64,000 nt of DNA from positions 4,459,505 through 4,523,504 of the forward strand of contig PTFA01000024.1 of the NCBI GenBank assembly GCA_003342895.1, in the 5' to 3' direction. Below the pieces are notes generated by a model. That model was not told the DNA's origin. It saw only the letters and a list, made by a program, of their open reading frames with translations, and made no database searches. Made by a program: the position numbers and the translations under genes. The DNA comes from Casuarius casuarius. Lineage: Eukaryota > Chordata > Aves > Casuariiformes > Casuariidae. This document shows positions 13,060 to 24,540 of the stretch, in pieces (the stretch's first letter is position 1; each line of letters opens with the position of its first letter).

Positions 13060-13550
13060 ATGATTCCTGTCATGTTTCTGTCCTCCTCCTCTGTTCTTTG
13101 GGATGGTGACCAAGTCACCATTTAACTCTCTCTTTAATAAATTAAACAGATTAAGCTCATGGAGTCTTTCATTGCTGGCATGTTTTGCTATCCTTTAATG
13201 ATCTTCTTTGAATCTTGTCAAATTTATCAACATCTGCTTTGAATTGTTAATGCCGGAAATGGATGATAAGATGTCATTATCATTCATACCAATGCTAGGT
13301 AGCATGATTTATTTTTTTGCTCCCTCCTCCCCTTTCTTTCTGTTTTTAAGCATTGTCCTACTTATGCATCAGTATTATCATCATCGTTATGGCCACAATT
13401 ATATGCTACAGCCTCACCTGATTACTCACCCTACCTCAGACCAACTTTTAGTCTTCCTTTTAGAGTCGGTTTCTTGGATGAAATTCCTTCCGGTCTAGAA
13501 GCATGAACTTGATTCTTTGCCCAAAATGTATGGTATAATATTTCCATTTT
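13060..13550 (-). repeat. Decayed CR1-type LINE relic, antisense
   Basis: Read on the + strand, this follows the antisense of an old CR1 3' region over a long stretch. Matching landmarks are CAAGTCACCATTTAACTCTC, AAACAGATTAAGCTCATGGA, CCTTTAATGATCTTC, AATTTATCAACATCTGCTTT, TTATGGCCACAATTATATGC, CTGATTACTCACCCTACC and GATTCTTTGCCCAAAATGTA. Together these cover the RT thumb, C-terminus and 3' part in the expected order. Substitutions and small indels are frequent and no frame survives, so this is a much older insertion than copies 1 to 3. Boundaries are approximate. The match rests on remembered family consensus, not on a search. Confidence 0.8.
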
Positions 13551-13825
13551 TTAAAAAGTACATGGTCTGCCTGCATCCACCCTAGCTAGTGGAGGATTAG
13601 GCCCTTATAGGAACATACTTGTTTGAGAATGTCTCAGTTTAGCCCCATGGGATCTATTATGTCTATTTATGTTCCTATCTATGAAGGACCTAGCTTTGGT
13701 ATGCCAGCACCCATTTACAGACTTTTTAAAGTGACTGAATTCCCACCTTGCCATATTACTGCCACAGAAAGTAGTATCTATTCTTGTGGTCAAGTATATT
13801 AGTAGTTAAAGATAACAATCCTCTT

Positions 13826-14440
13826 AAAATAAATAAATAAATAAATCCGTCAGGCGCCACCCAGGCAAGTGTGGGACTCCGCAGAGCGCAGCCCACAGAA
13901 GAGGCGTTTGCTCTGGGGGCTCCCCGGGAGTTAACAAACCCCGGCTGCACCACGGCTGGAGCCACCACGCTGTGGGGGTGCACCCTCTAACGACCCCACG
14001 ATCGACAAGTCCAGGCAAAGGAGAAGCGACACTACAGACCCACACCATGGAGGTCTCTGCACGGAGAAGCCATTCCCCACAGAAGAGACGTTAATGGGTG
14101 CGTTGTTACCCTCCAGCCAGGCTGTGGGCTGAGCACGAGGTCACCTGCTGCTGTCCACGCTCGTACTGACCAGAGCCCTGCGGCCTTGGTAGAGCTGCGG
14201 GCTGGCATTGTTCTGCCTGGGTATAGAAGGGAGTAAGCCACACACGTGGGGTGGACTCGGACCCATGGTTAGCTGGCCTGCAGACCCGAATACCCGCCTG
14301 TCAGCAGGGACACCCTGGATGGCCTCTGATGTCACCAGCACGGTGAGGAGAAACCGGGGAGAACTATCCCGGAGGGGTGGCCCATAAGGGGCGAGAGCGG
14401 TCGTTGCTGTGCACCCACGATTGAACTGTGGAGCTCTGAG
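13826..14440. other. Isolated GC-rich, CpG-rich block of unknown origin
   Basis: About 590 bases of roughly 60 percent GC, with some 30 CpG dinucleotides counted by eye, sit abruptly inside AT-rich DNA. The left edge is an (AAAT)5 run at 13826-13846 and the right edge an AT dinucleotide run at about 14440-14454. That CpG density would satisfy usual CpG-island criteria. No protein, tRNA or known repeat was recognised on either strand. A 17-base motif, CCCACAGAAGAGGCGTT at 13892, recurs with one change at 14076. On the minus strand TGGCGCCTGACGG next to the left edge loosely resembles a retroviral lysine-tRNA primer site, but no adjoining LTR end was seen. The options are a young GC-rich insertion (LTR or non-autonomous retroelement), an orphan CpG island, or a displaced fragment of GC-rich DNA. 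Confidence 0.7.
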
Positions 14441-14444
14441 ATAT

Positions 14445-16427
14445 ATATATATGTATTTTTTCAGTTCTGTCTCTAGCTTTGCTCTACTCTTTGTTATAAC
14501 CTCTTGTCTCTAACAAATTCTCACACTTGACAAATGGTAATCTCTCAAGTTTAGTGCAGCTAATCCCCAAATCCAAAAGAATCCTGGACACCCTTCTAGT
14601 CGCGTGTCACAAAATCGTATCTAAATTTCTCCTCTTGTAAAAAGTAAAAGATTCTGTGCCCTATTAGATGTTACTGGCCATTGTTGTCATCCTATTTCAG
14701 CTGTAGCCATCCTTTCAACCTGAAATATCTAAACTTGAGTTGAAATCAAAGCATAGGAACAGCAGTTTAATCATATACACGTGTGCAGATATGTGCACAC
14801 ACACAGTTATTAGTATGTTCAATCTTATTCATCATCCTCATAATCTTCACGTGAGGATGTCCCAAGAGAAGCTAACCTTGCTGCTTATGGTTAATACAGT
14901 TAGAAGTTATTTAGGTGAAATCCTCTCCTAATATTTTACATTTTTAGGAAGTTCAGTACAGAAAAAAAAAATGCTGACATCAGAAGTCATCCAGCCATTT
15001 TTGTCCTGCTTCCCTCTAATGTAGGGTATTGACTTCTGGCTACTTTATTTCTCTAATATTCACAAGGTTTTCTGGGACAAATAGGTTGCAGGCCTTCTCT
15101 CTCCCTTCTCTTTCTCCCCCCTGCCCTTCACCTACACCCGCAAAAAAAACAGAGAGGCGATTCAGCAAAATGAGGGAAGAGATAATTCACAAAAATTTAA
15201 GATGGGTGACACATTCTTATTTTTCTGCTTTCCCAAAACAGCACCAAACATGGGGAAGAAGTGATAAAAGAGGGTCATACGACAGCTATAATTCACTGTA
15301 ACAGTTTACTTTTAATAATGTTCTTGCACTTCTTATTCTAGTAAAAAGTGTTTGAGCCAAGAACTAACAAAGTTTGTGACTGTGACATTGACTTTCAGCA
15401 GATATATGTTTATTGAGCGAAAGTGTTCCTAGTATTTCTTTTCATTGTTGTTATTTTATATTGTGAAGTAAAACTGAACCGATTTATTATGTTTCACCTC
15501 ATTTCATGACATACTTTGGACTAAATCATTTTTAAGCCTCTATAGCAGACACCCTTAAAGTGATGAAGACAGACCACAGTATAATCTGCACAGCATAATT
15601 GTACAAGGTACCTTTAATTGTTCAGTGCAGTCTGTGGTGTAGTGCGCTGTGAAAATGAATAGACTCAGCAAAAAGCTCGGTGTATGATGAAGTGTGAAAT
15701 GAAGTTGACAGCTGCATATCCCACACTTCATCAGCAATCAACGGCTGCAGGATTATATAATCTTCAGATCACTGCTGAACAGGGTGAAATTAGCTAGTCA
15801 AACGTACTGTGGTATAAACTGGACAGCAGAAAGATTTTTGAATATAATATGTCTAGAGCAAGGCCTGCTATGGTCAAACTGAAATTTGTATGGCAAAGAA
15901 AATACATTTTTAATTTGGCTAATTCAGAGGCTAAAGTCTTCCTATATTGTGCTATAGTAGAACAAAGTTGTTTGCATGGAATAATGAGTAGTGTGGTAGG
16001 TATGTGAGATTACATAAATGGCCTTTTGGAAATCTAACCCAGGTTCCCCTTGAAATTCCCCTTGAAGATCCTAAGTGCCAAAGATACTCTTAGCTTTTCT
16101 TGTTTGTTTACTAACTGGACAGAAATAAAAAAGGGGGAGTAAAGCAGTTCCTGTGGATTATCAATTCTGAATAAAATAGTGAAGTATCACAAGTCTTTCC
16201 CTCCTCCTGCAAAAACCTTTACTTTTAACATATAAGATACAGTAATGAATTAAGATATAGGATTAAAAAAAAAAAAAAAAGAAAATCAAGCATGAGTTAA
16301 AACAAACAGATCTTCAAAAAGTTTGTACTATTTCCTAAACTTTTTAAAAAATATCCAGAGAGCTAGATCAATTAACCTCAACTGCATTTGAAGATTCCAT
16401 GCAAAAAAAACACATATCACTGTAAAT
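14445..16427. other. AT-rich DNA without recognised gene
   Basis: It starts with an AT dinucleotide run and ends just after an A16 run at 16265-16280. No gene, RNA or repeat beyond simple sequence was recognised. Confidence 0.6.
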
Positions 16428-16855
16428 GGAGACAAGAGAGAAGGTCTTGAGAAAGGAAGACAACGAGAACATGGAGAACAGGAGAGGTGCCTGAGGAATA
16501 GAAGAAAGCCAACATCACTCCAGCCTTCAAAAAGGGCGAGGAGGAGGACGACCCAGGGAACTACAGGCCAGCCACCCTCACCTCCACCCCTGGAAAGGTG
16601 ATGCAACAGCTCATCCTGGATGCCATCTCTAAGCAGGTGGAGGAAAAGAAGGTGATCTGGAGTAGTCAGCATGGATCCACCAAGGGGAAAATCATGCTTT
16701 ACCAATCTGATCGCCTTCTGTGATGGAATGACTGGCTGGGTAGATGAGGGGAGAGCAGTGGATGTGTCTACCTTGACTGCAGCAAGGCTTTCAACACTGT
16801 CTCCCATAACATCCTCATAGGTAAGCCCAGGAAGCCTGGGTTAGGTGAGTGGGCA

Positions 16856-17479
16856 GTGAGGTGGACTGAGAACTGGCTGAATGGCAGAGCTCAGAGGGTT
16901 GTGCTCAGCAGTGCAGAGCCTCGTTGGAGGCCTGTAGCTAGCAGCGTCCCCCAGGGGCCAGTTCTGGGTCCAGTATCATTCAACCTCTTCCTCAGTGACC
17001 TGGACGATGGGACAGAGCACACCCTCAGCAAGTTTGCTGACAATACAAAACTGGAAGGAGTGGCTCATACCCCAGACGACTGCGCTGCCATTCAGAGGGA
17101 CCTCAGCAGGCTGGAGAGATGGGCAGAGAGGAACCTCCTGAAGTTCAACAAAGGCAAGTGCAGGGTCCTGCACCTCGGGAGGAATAGCCCCACGCACCAG
17201 GACAGGCTGGGGGCTGACCTGCTGGAAAGCAGCTCTGCGGAGAAGGACCTGGGAGTCCTGCGACACAACAAGATAACCATGGGCCAGCAATGTGCTCCTG
17301 TGGCCAAGAAGGCCAGTGGTATCCTGGGGTGCATTAAGAAGGATGCTGCCAGCAGGTCGAGGGAGGTGATCCTCCCCCTCTACTCAGCCCTGGTGAGGCC
17401 GCATCTGGAGTGCTGTGTCCAGTGCTGGGCTCCCCAATGCAAGAGAGACATGGAGCTACCAGAGAGAGAGTCCAGCTGA
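16856..17479 (+). pseudogene. CR1 ORF2 fragment: RT palm and thumb (copy 2)
   Basis: A 207-codon open frame covers the second half of the CR1 reverse transcriptase. It has [70 protein letters not shown] and [20 protein letters not shown]. As in copy 1, the catalytic box is FADN (17033-17044), not FADD. The frame ends prematurely because an extra GA in the GAGAGAGA run near 17465 shifts it into a stop at 17477. The native frame extends upstream of the start given, to the shared one-base deletion near 16763. Confidence 0.92.
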
Positions 17480-17640
17480 GGGCTACAAAGAAGAAGGGAC
17501 TGGAGCATCTCTCCTATGAGGAAAGGCTGAGAGAGCGGGGACTGTTTAGCCTGGAGAGGAGAAGACTGAGGGGGGATCTTATCACTGTATAGAAATATCT
17601 GAAGGGAGGGTGTAGAGAGGATGGGGCCAGACTCTTTTCA

Positions 17641-17871
17641 GTGGTGCCCAGTGACAGGACAAGAGGCAACAGGCACAAACTGAAACACAGGCAGTTCTGT
17701 CTGAACATGAGGAAAAACTTCTTTCCTGTGACGGTGACTGAGCACTGGAACAGGTTGCCCAGAGAGGTTGTGCAGTCTCCTTCCCTGGAGATATTCAAAA
17801 CCCACCTGGACAAGATCCTGTGCAATATACCCTGTTTGACCCTGCTTGCGCAGGGGTGTTGGACTAGATGA
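17641..17871 (+). pseudogene. CR1 ORF2 C-terminal fragment (copy 2)
   Basis: Seventy-six codons matching the extreme C-terminus of CR1 ORF2: [40 protein letters not shown] and [17 protein letters not shown], ending with LLAQGCWTR and the normal stop. The same frame is open upstream to a TAG at 17590-17592 (LITV then stop), where copy 1 has a tyrosine codon, TAC. Copy 3 carries the same TAG. The fragment is not expected to be translated. Confidence 0.9.
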
Positions 17872-19510
17872 CCTCCAGAGGTCCCTTCCAACCTCAACCA
17901 TTCTCTGATTCTGTGTAAATCCAGCTGCCTTATAGATTTGCTTTATTTTGTTGGATGTGTATATTTTCACACCTTATTACAAAGACGAATGTACTTAAAA
18001 CAATTTTTTGCCTTTGATTCAAATATCTTTTTTTTTTTTTTGTCCAAGTGCTTGTATCAAGCTAGCTTGATATATTACTAAATTACGCTTTGTACAGTTG
18101 TGCAGAGTTCTGAATTCTAGTTCTAAGTCAGCGGACTGTACCCATCACTGAAATACTAAAGGTTGACAGACATGGGAGATTTTTATATTCATTTTACATT
18201 TTGGGGCAATTGTTTCAGTACATCATTGCAACATTTGAAATAACAATTTTACTAGCTGAAAAGTTGAGCTGTACAAAATAAAAAAAGCAAACAAACAAAT
18301 CAATCTAACTATATTCTGGTACTATAATACCATCATTACTGTGCATCAGAGGCAGCATAGTGAAAAGTCACTAAAAAAGCCAACAGCTCTAGAGAGGGAA
18401 AAAAAAGGAGAGGAAAACAAAATATGATTTTTGATAGGTAAAGATCACATGCAATGCGTGAAATAAGCCTCACCCTGTGCTTAGACTCCTTCTCCAGAAA
18501 AACCACAATCAAATATTGCATAAGCCAAATAAGGTGTAAGATAATATAAGATTTATAAATACAAGTATATAAATAAGTTTTATAATAAATAAGTATATAA
18601 GAAAAACCCTGATAAGGTATTGGAGAGAAAATTACACAAGATTAAAGTTTCCTGGAGAAACTATCAGTGTGCAAACTTAGATGCTTTCAGTTGATAAGTC
18701 TGTCATGATCTTTTCTGTAAATACAGATAGCATTACAAGAGTTATTTTTGCTGACGGTCTGATACGAAGATTGTAATTGTATTATTCAACAGTTGTATAC
18801 AAATATTGTTGCTTCTTTTACATGACTCACCATCAATTTTTCTAATATCATCATATGTTATGTAATAGCTTTTCCTACATAATGGGTGTTCTCATTTTTT
18901 GAGTTTGATTCTTATGTGTAAAAGACATACAGGCTTTCATAACATGAATCATTTTTTATAATCCCTTCCTCTCCTCAACCCCCTCCCCCAAGAGCTGAGT
19001 TCTTTTAATTAATGCCTCAAGGCTAAAGGGATGTGTGAATCCCAGAAAATACAAAAATTGCTTTTTGATTTGAATCTTATAATAACTTCTGTTAGCTTTT
19101 GTTCCTATGCTGCCCAAGATTTGGAGCTACGAGAACCTAATGTGCATTAGATTTAAGATCAGTTTGCTCTAAAACTGAAAGTCAAAATGCTAATGTGGGC
19201 AGTGGGAATACAATTTAAATCTTTATGGCTATCTAGTGCCGCAAACCAAAAAATAAAATAAACTACATAGGCGTCCTGGTCTAGGCTTTTTAAACACTGA
19301 ACATTATTTTGAAAACATGCCCTTGAATACTATGAATTCTATCCAGTGAGCTACATTATGGAGGGTTACATTTCCATGAAAGGAGATCTTTGGAAAGAAA
19401 ACAAACTCATGAACACATAGGCCTCCCACATTGACACCAGGTTTGCACAAAGGACAGCTAAAATAGTAACTCTGCCAAAGACGATAGGAAATGCCTCTCA
19501 GGAAGAGTGC

Positions 19511-19559
19511 ACTGGGAACAAGGAACATCTCAAAACAAGATTGTACTGGGAACAAGGAA
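19511..19559 (+). repeat. Short direct repeat, 34-bp period
   Basis: The 15-mer ACTGGGAACAAGGAA is present exactly at 19511-19525 and 19545-19559. It looks like a small local duplication. Confidence 0.85.
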
Positions 19560-20513
19560 TTTGGTGATCTATGCATTCGCTCTTTTATCTAGAAGTTCTG
19601 AGAGGCACCAGGTTTTGCATAGCTAGGTACCAGCCTGCCTTTTTCTAAGCTACAGGATAATAACCAACATACATTTGGCTCTGAATCTGGATTTTGTGTG
19701 GTGAGAACAAGGAGATATTCTGAACACAGAAGATATACACAGTATCTCTATGTATCTTAAGATGTACATCTTAAGGACTTCTAAGGGTTGCATACCTTTC
19801 TAACTAAAGCTCTCACTAAATAAAATTATAGTGATAAAGAAGGAAATATTAGCAGTTAATAATATAATAGATGTATTTGAAACCTAGAAGGTCATTCTGA
19901 TGACAGCAGAGAAAGCTTGCTGCTCTAAAAGGCAGATATGTTACCTACAACTGGGCAGGCAACTAGAACAATATAAGTACTATGACAAAACATGGATCAA
20001 GTCTGAATAATATCAGGCTCAAACTTTTTTCCTCCACATAGATTAAATTTGAGCAGAACGCCATGGTGATATTGTGCTTATTTGCAACAAGCAGCTAAAT
20101 TTTCCACATTTTTAAGTGTGCCATTGAACTGGAATGGTAACTGCAATTTGGAAGGCCACAGAATAATTATTCACATCGCTGAAGAAGACTGAAGCAGAAC
20201 ATAAATCAGATGACATCAGAAGTGTTAGAACATGAATATTCGTCAAGGCAGTTTTGCAAACACGCTGATGAGTAGATTTGAAACCATACATAAAATGGGA
20301 ATAGAAGCATTCTGGCCTAACTACACACATCAAGATTAGAAATAGTGGAAAGAAATTTAATAGAAATTTTAGTAAGAGCTGTATGTTCCATGAAACAGTC
20401 ATTCAGCTAAAATAGACAAACCATCCCAAGCATCAAAGATTGGAGCTCAGATATTCCCTCTTATAGTGAACTCATCCTGTTCCCCAACATTTTTGTCCCT
20501 CTGCCTTCTTCCG

Positions 20514-20580
20514 CTATATAAAAATAAACATACATATATATAGTGTATATGTATATATATTTATGTACGTACACACATAT
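20514..20580 (+). repeat. Mixed TA/TG/CA simple repeat
   Basis: Alternating purine-pyrimidine sequence, mostly TATA and GTAT words, ending in ACACACATAT. Confidence 0.85.
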
Positions 20581-22599
20581 TTTTGCAATAGAATGACATT
20601 AGTAAGAAGGTTAAGAGGATTTATGTTCCAAAATAGCTGGGGACTAGGAAATGGGAATCCGAACACACTGTACAGACGAGGAAGTGAACAGATATTTTAT
20701 TTCCTTGTGTGCAACCTTTAGTATAGAGATTGCAGACCTGGAGGTAAGAAAAAAACACTACTACCATAACCCATCTTTAAAAAGAAATTGATGTTAAACC
20801 AATTTTACATACTGTCAAATTTTACCACTGTATGCTAAGCCTTTAACAGCACACCTTAGAAAAGTTAAGCAAGCTACCTGAATGTTGATTTAACTTTGGT
20901 ATAAGACAGGTACGGGGCTACTTTGCTGTTCCAAAACGTAAGTGTGTATAGGAACTCTTTAAATAAGTGGGAAATTATAGGTGTGTGTTTTTACCTGTGA
21001 ATACACATGCATACTTGTTAAAGATATATGTATTTATATATGCATATGGATCCAGCTGAACATGGGCTTTCTCATTTAAAAAAAAAAAAAAAAGTCAAAC
21101 ATGTCTCAAATTGAGTTAGGCAAAATTATTTAATCCTTTTTCATGTTTTGAAGCATTATTAGAATAGAAGTGATAATTAATCTTCTCTGTTTAGTGTTTT
21201 GAACATTCATGTTGAAACTATACAGCAGAAATAATTATTAAAGCTCTAGTGAAGTCTACACAGATTGTTTCTGAAAAACATACGAATCTCAGCTTTTGGT
21301 TATTACTAATTATTACTAAGTATTAACATTAACTGTGTGAAAGGGGTATTTATACGCCTTCCATATTTGTTGTTTTTTTTAGATTGCAGATTAGTAAAGG
21401 CATTATTCTAATGCCCACTCTATGCTTCCTCAGCCTTGTCAAACTTTATGACATTTTTATTATACTTCACATATTATCTATCTTTTCTTGTTATTTGCAT
21501 TTAATAGGAAGTGAACTGGTTCCATCCAGAAACAGTATTTGCTATTGCAATCAGTTTTTGGTTCAGTCTGTTGAACATGTTTACTATCAGTGATGAAACT
21601 ATCTTACTTAGAGGAATGTACAGATACAAATGAATGATATAAGCTATTATTCTAAGGATGTTTCAAGGGTGAAGAAAGTTGGTTAGCCTTCCTATGATTT
21701 GACTGTAGGACTCTAGAGAAATATAGTCAAATTATTTTTTCGTTCACAGCTTCTGAGGAGTACCACAGCAATCCTATGTATATATACACACCGCAGAATC
21801 CTATTTTGAGGAATACCACGGCAAAAAGAGATACTTAAGAGAAACATTACCCAGATTTATAGCTCTTGTTCTCTGGTAACTGATATCAATTTAGAAACTT
21901 CACATTTAAACAATTCATCTTTCATCAAATCAGGAGGTCATGTAGCATCTTTCTTCTGGACTTATTTATGCAGAGGGATAAATTAGCAGATTAAACAAGT
22001 CAGTGTTATTAGCTACCTCAGATTACCATTTCTGAGAATGATAGTAACTCAGATAAGGTGCAGATAATGCACAGTGTTATAGCAATCTGCAAAGCATAAA
22101 ACATCCCAGTACCAATTCTTACAGCAGCTATCATTACGGTTGAATACATGGCAATTCTATGCACAAAGAAACTGTGTATGCTAGAACCCTTATACAAAAT
22201 GTCAAGGTGAGCAGAGTTATTTATCCTCAAGGTTACCTGGTTGGTGTTTCAAAAGAAGTATTGCTCCAGCTGCTATGAAAGAGCGCAAGAGCACTTTGGG
22301 ACTGCAGTAGAGAGAAAGGCAGCTTTGCTAGCAGAAAGACAGAAAGTAAAGCAGCTAGTATACTCAGTTCAGGACAGCAGAGAGTTAAGCTTTGAAATAA
22401 ATATTTGTTTTTAGTTAAAAAAAAGGTGATTGCTTTATCAATAACTCTCAGTAAACACTGTCTCCTGATTTATCCTGCAGGTAATTACCCATTACCACTT
22501 GGAAAGAGTTTACGCAGCTTGGTAGAAAGTTCCTCCTTCCAGACTCCAGCTATTCCCAGCACTTTCTATAATCCACTCCGTAAATATGTTAGGCTTCCT

Positions 22600-22985
22600 T
22601 GTTTGTCCTCTATTCCTCCAGAGCTTCACTCCACTATCAGTTAATAGTCACCTCTTAATTTCCAGCCTAAAGTTTATTCATAGCCTGTTTATATCCATTC
22701 TTGTGCCAAGATTGTCCTTTAGTATTTCTCTCTCCCTCAGGTTCATCCTATCCTCCCTTTGCAGATACATTGATAAAGAACTATTATTCTCTTCTCCAGC
22801 TCCATTTTAATAGATTATCAAGTCAAGCTCTGCAAGTTTTAATAGAGGTTGTCAATTCCCTTGATTATCCTAAAAGCCCTTCTCTTGACCTTTTTCAGTT
22901 TGAATTCATCTCTCTGGAACAAATATAATCAGAATTGTACATAATATTTCAGAGGGCTTCTTAGTGGTCATCTTGGCCTTCTGAG
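22600..22985 (-). repeat. Decayed CR1-type LINE relic, antisense
   Basis: The + strand reads as the antisense of an old CR1 RT C-terminus and 3' region. Landmarks in order are TTAATTTCCAGCCTAAAGTT, GCCTGTTTATATCCATTCTT, TTGTGCCAAGATTGTCCTTT, AAGTCAAGCTCTGCAAGTTT, TAAAAGCCCTTCTCTTGACC and CAGTTTGAATTCATCTCTCT, followed by CAGAATTGTACATAATATTT. The order and spacing fit the family well, but the copy is riddled with changes and no coding frame remains. It is an ancient insertion; edges are approximate. Confidence 0.8.
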
Positions 22986-24258
22986 ACTAGTTGATTTGAA
23001 ATAATATAATCCTTTGTGAAACATCAACCCTCCTGTCTGTCTAAAGTAATTGCAACAAAATTGTTTACCCTGTAAAATGTCTTTCTTTGTCTTTCTGGGG
23101 GAAAAAAAAAAAAAAAGAAAGAAAAAAGAAAACTCAGAAAGAATTTGTATTGATTAACCTGTGTAATTGCTACTTGCAAGATGGCAAGCCTCTGTGGAAT
23201 GTTTTCTCAACCAAATCAGATACACTAAATGGTCTTTTCCTTTCACTCAAGAGTTTACACTCTTACCCTTGTAATTGTGACAGCTTTGTAACTTTTCTAT
23301 TATTTATTGAGCACCTGACAGTCATTTCAGATGCACACTCAGCATAAAGGAAACCACATAATAAGACTTCAGACCTTAGAACATTATACAACGTCAAGAA
23401 CCAGATGGGATCCTAGTGTCAGAGCAATTTAGTTATTGCAGAGTTTTCAGAAAAGGAAAAGAAGGTGTGGGGGGGGAAGAGAGTCCTTTCTTATTCACTG
23501 CATGGCATCAAATGGCTGATGACTTTTGTAATATTTAACTGTGAGGGAATGACCTACATTTATTATTTCACAAGCCAAAAGTCAGACTTTTCATTTAATT
23601 TATTGTCAGTTTATTTAATTTAAAAGTCAGAACTTCTATTAAAAGTGGTAAATCAGAAAATAGCCACAACTTAAGTTCCTGAGTCAAACTTTATAACAAC
23701 TATTTGCATAAGTTCAGGTGTCTATACATAAGAACCGTTTTTCAGGAATCAAAGCTTTCTCTTCTGTGAGTGAGGGTATGTGCATATATATTGGTGACAG
23801 AAAGCAAAAAGTGTCTTCTTTCGGCAATAAGGGGAAGGACAAACTACAATTGTATCACCTGAGGGAATACAGAAACTTGTCTCCAACTGCAAAGGGCAGC
23901 AGATGGAAAGGGAAAAAGCAAGGCCATGATGGAGGAGTGTTATGAGGCAAGAGAATAAATGAACAGAGGGAACATTTAGACTGACTGTGAAGAAATCTTT
24001 AAGAAAACAGAATCTGCTCAACTTCAGATTAGATTCCCAAGGGAAAAATTAGGAGATGCATCACTCGAGACATAACTAGGCTGGACAACACCCCGTAAAC
24101 ATACAATAAAGACTAATCTTGCATTGGCAGGGAGACAGATGACAAGACATATTGATTCTTTTTCAACTGTAATGGCTAAGACTCATGAAGCTGAGAGTGA
24201 TCAGAATGAGCAATAGATACTGAATCTAATTTACATGTCAGGAGACTTTTTCTTAACT

Positions 24259-24540
24259 ATTCCAGTGTGAACAACTAATTGGCAGCCAACTATTAATTGC
24301 CTAGTCAAAGCCAAAAGGCCAGCTGGCACTATTTTATCTCTCTCTCTCCCTGGGTTCGTAAGTGGATTCTGGGTAAGGTGGGAGCAGTGTTTTACAGCAG
24401 CAATTAGTTTATTCCTGGGGCAAAGAACAAACAGAAGTGGGTATGTACATACAGCAAGAAGCTTGTTTTCCATTCCACTGTGACTGAGGAAGTGACAGCC
24501 AGTTGGCAGCAGGCCATACAAATAAAAAATGCCAGCTGGC
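24259..24540. repeat. Old direct duplication, two 69-bp blocks spaced 213 bp
   Basis: Block B (24259-24327) and block A (24472-24540) align end to end without a gap. Each begins with ATTCCA(G/C)TGTGA and ends with the exact palindrome GCCAGCTGGC. By eye identity is about 65 percent over 69 bases, concentrated at both ends and at a shared GCCA half-site region. In block A the palindrome extends to TGCCAGCTGGCA (24530-24541). The offset of 213 is a multiple of three, and a 121-codon minus-strand frame (24231-24596) runs through both blocks, so PAG…GC…H(S/T)G is repeated in it. The blocks could be a decayed tandem duplication or two copies of one old interspersed repeat. Confidence 0.6.

Larger units (their letters stand above)
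16428..17915 (+). mobile_element. CR1 LINE retrotransposon, copy 2 (5'-truncated, internally deleted)
   Basis: A second CR1 of the same subfamily and orientation as copy 1, about 10 kb downstream. Matching starts near 16428 (GGAGACAAGAGAGAAGGTCT against copy 1 near 6157). About 150 bases present in copy 1 (roughly 6193-6343) are then missing, and matching resumes at ACATGGAGAACAGGAGAGGT. From about 16720 to 17460 it is nearly identical to copy 1, with around ten mismatches by eye over 550 bases. The 3' end, TTGGACTAGATGACCTCCAG and then the ATTCTGTG tail, is complete. ORF2 is broken by a stop near 16497, a shared one-base deletion near 16763, a two-base insertion near 17465 and a TAG at 17590-17592. 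It keeps a 30-base segment lost from copy 1, so it is not simply a descendant of copy 1. Confidence 0.96.
17916..22599. other. AT-rich DNA without recognised gene
   Basis: No gene was recognised. It contains a T run near 18031, an AT-rich stretch of repeated ATAAATAAGT-like words at 18530-18600, a 34-base-period partial duplication at 19511-19559, a TA/TG/CA simple repeat at 20514-20580, an A16 run at 21078-21093, and a weak 53-base-period duplication at 21755-21830. Confidence 0.6.

Noticed and set aside
16328..16807. 159-codon minus-strand open frame at the start of CR1 copy 2
   Set aside because: It is antisense to the CR1 RT sequence and extends into AT-rich flank; it has no domain of its own. 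Similar antisense frames at 6817-7737 and 16976-17970, and on the + strand at 36818-38199, are shadows for the same reason.
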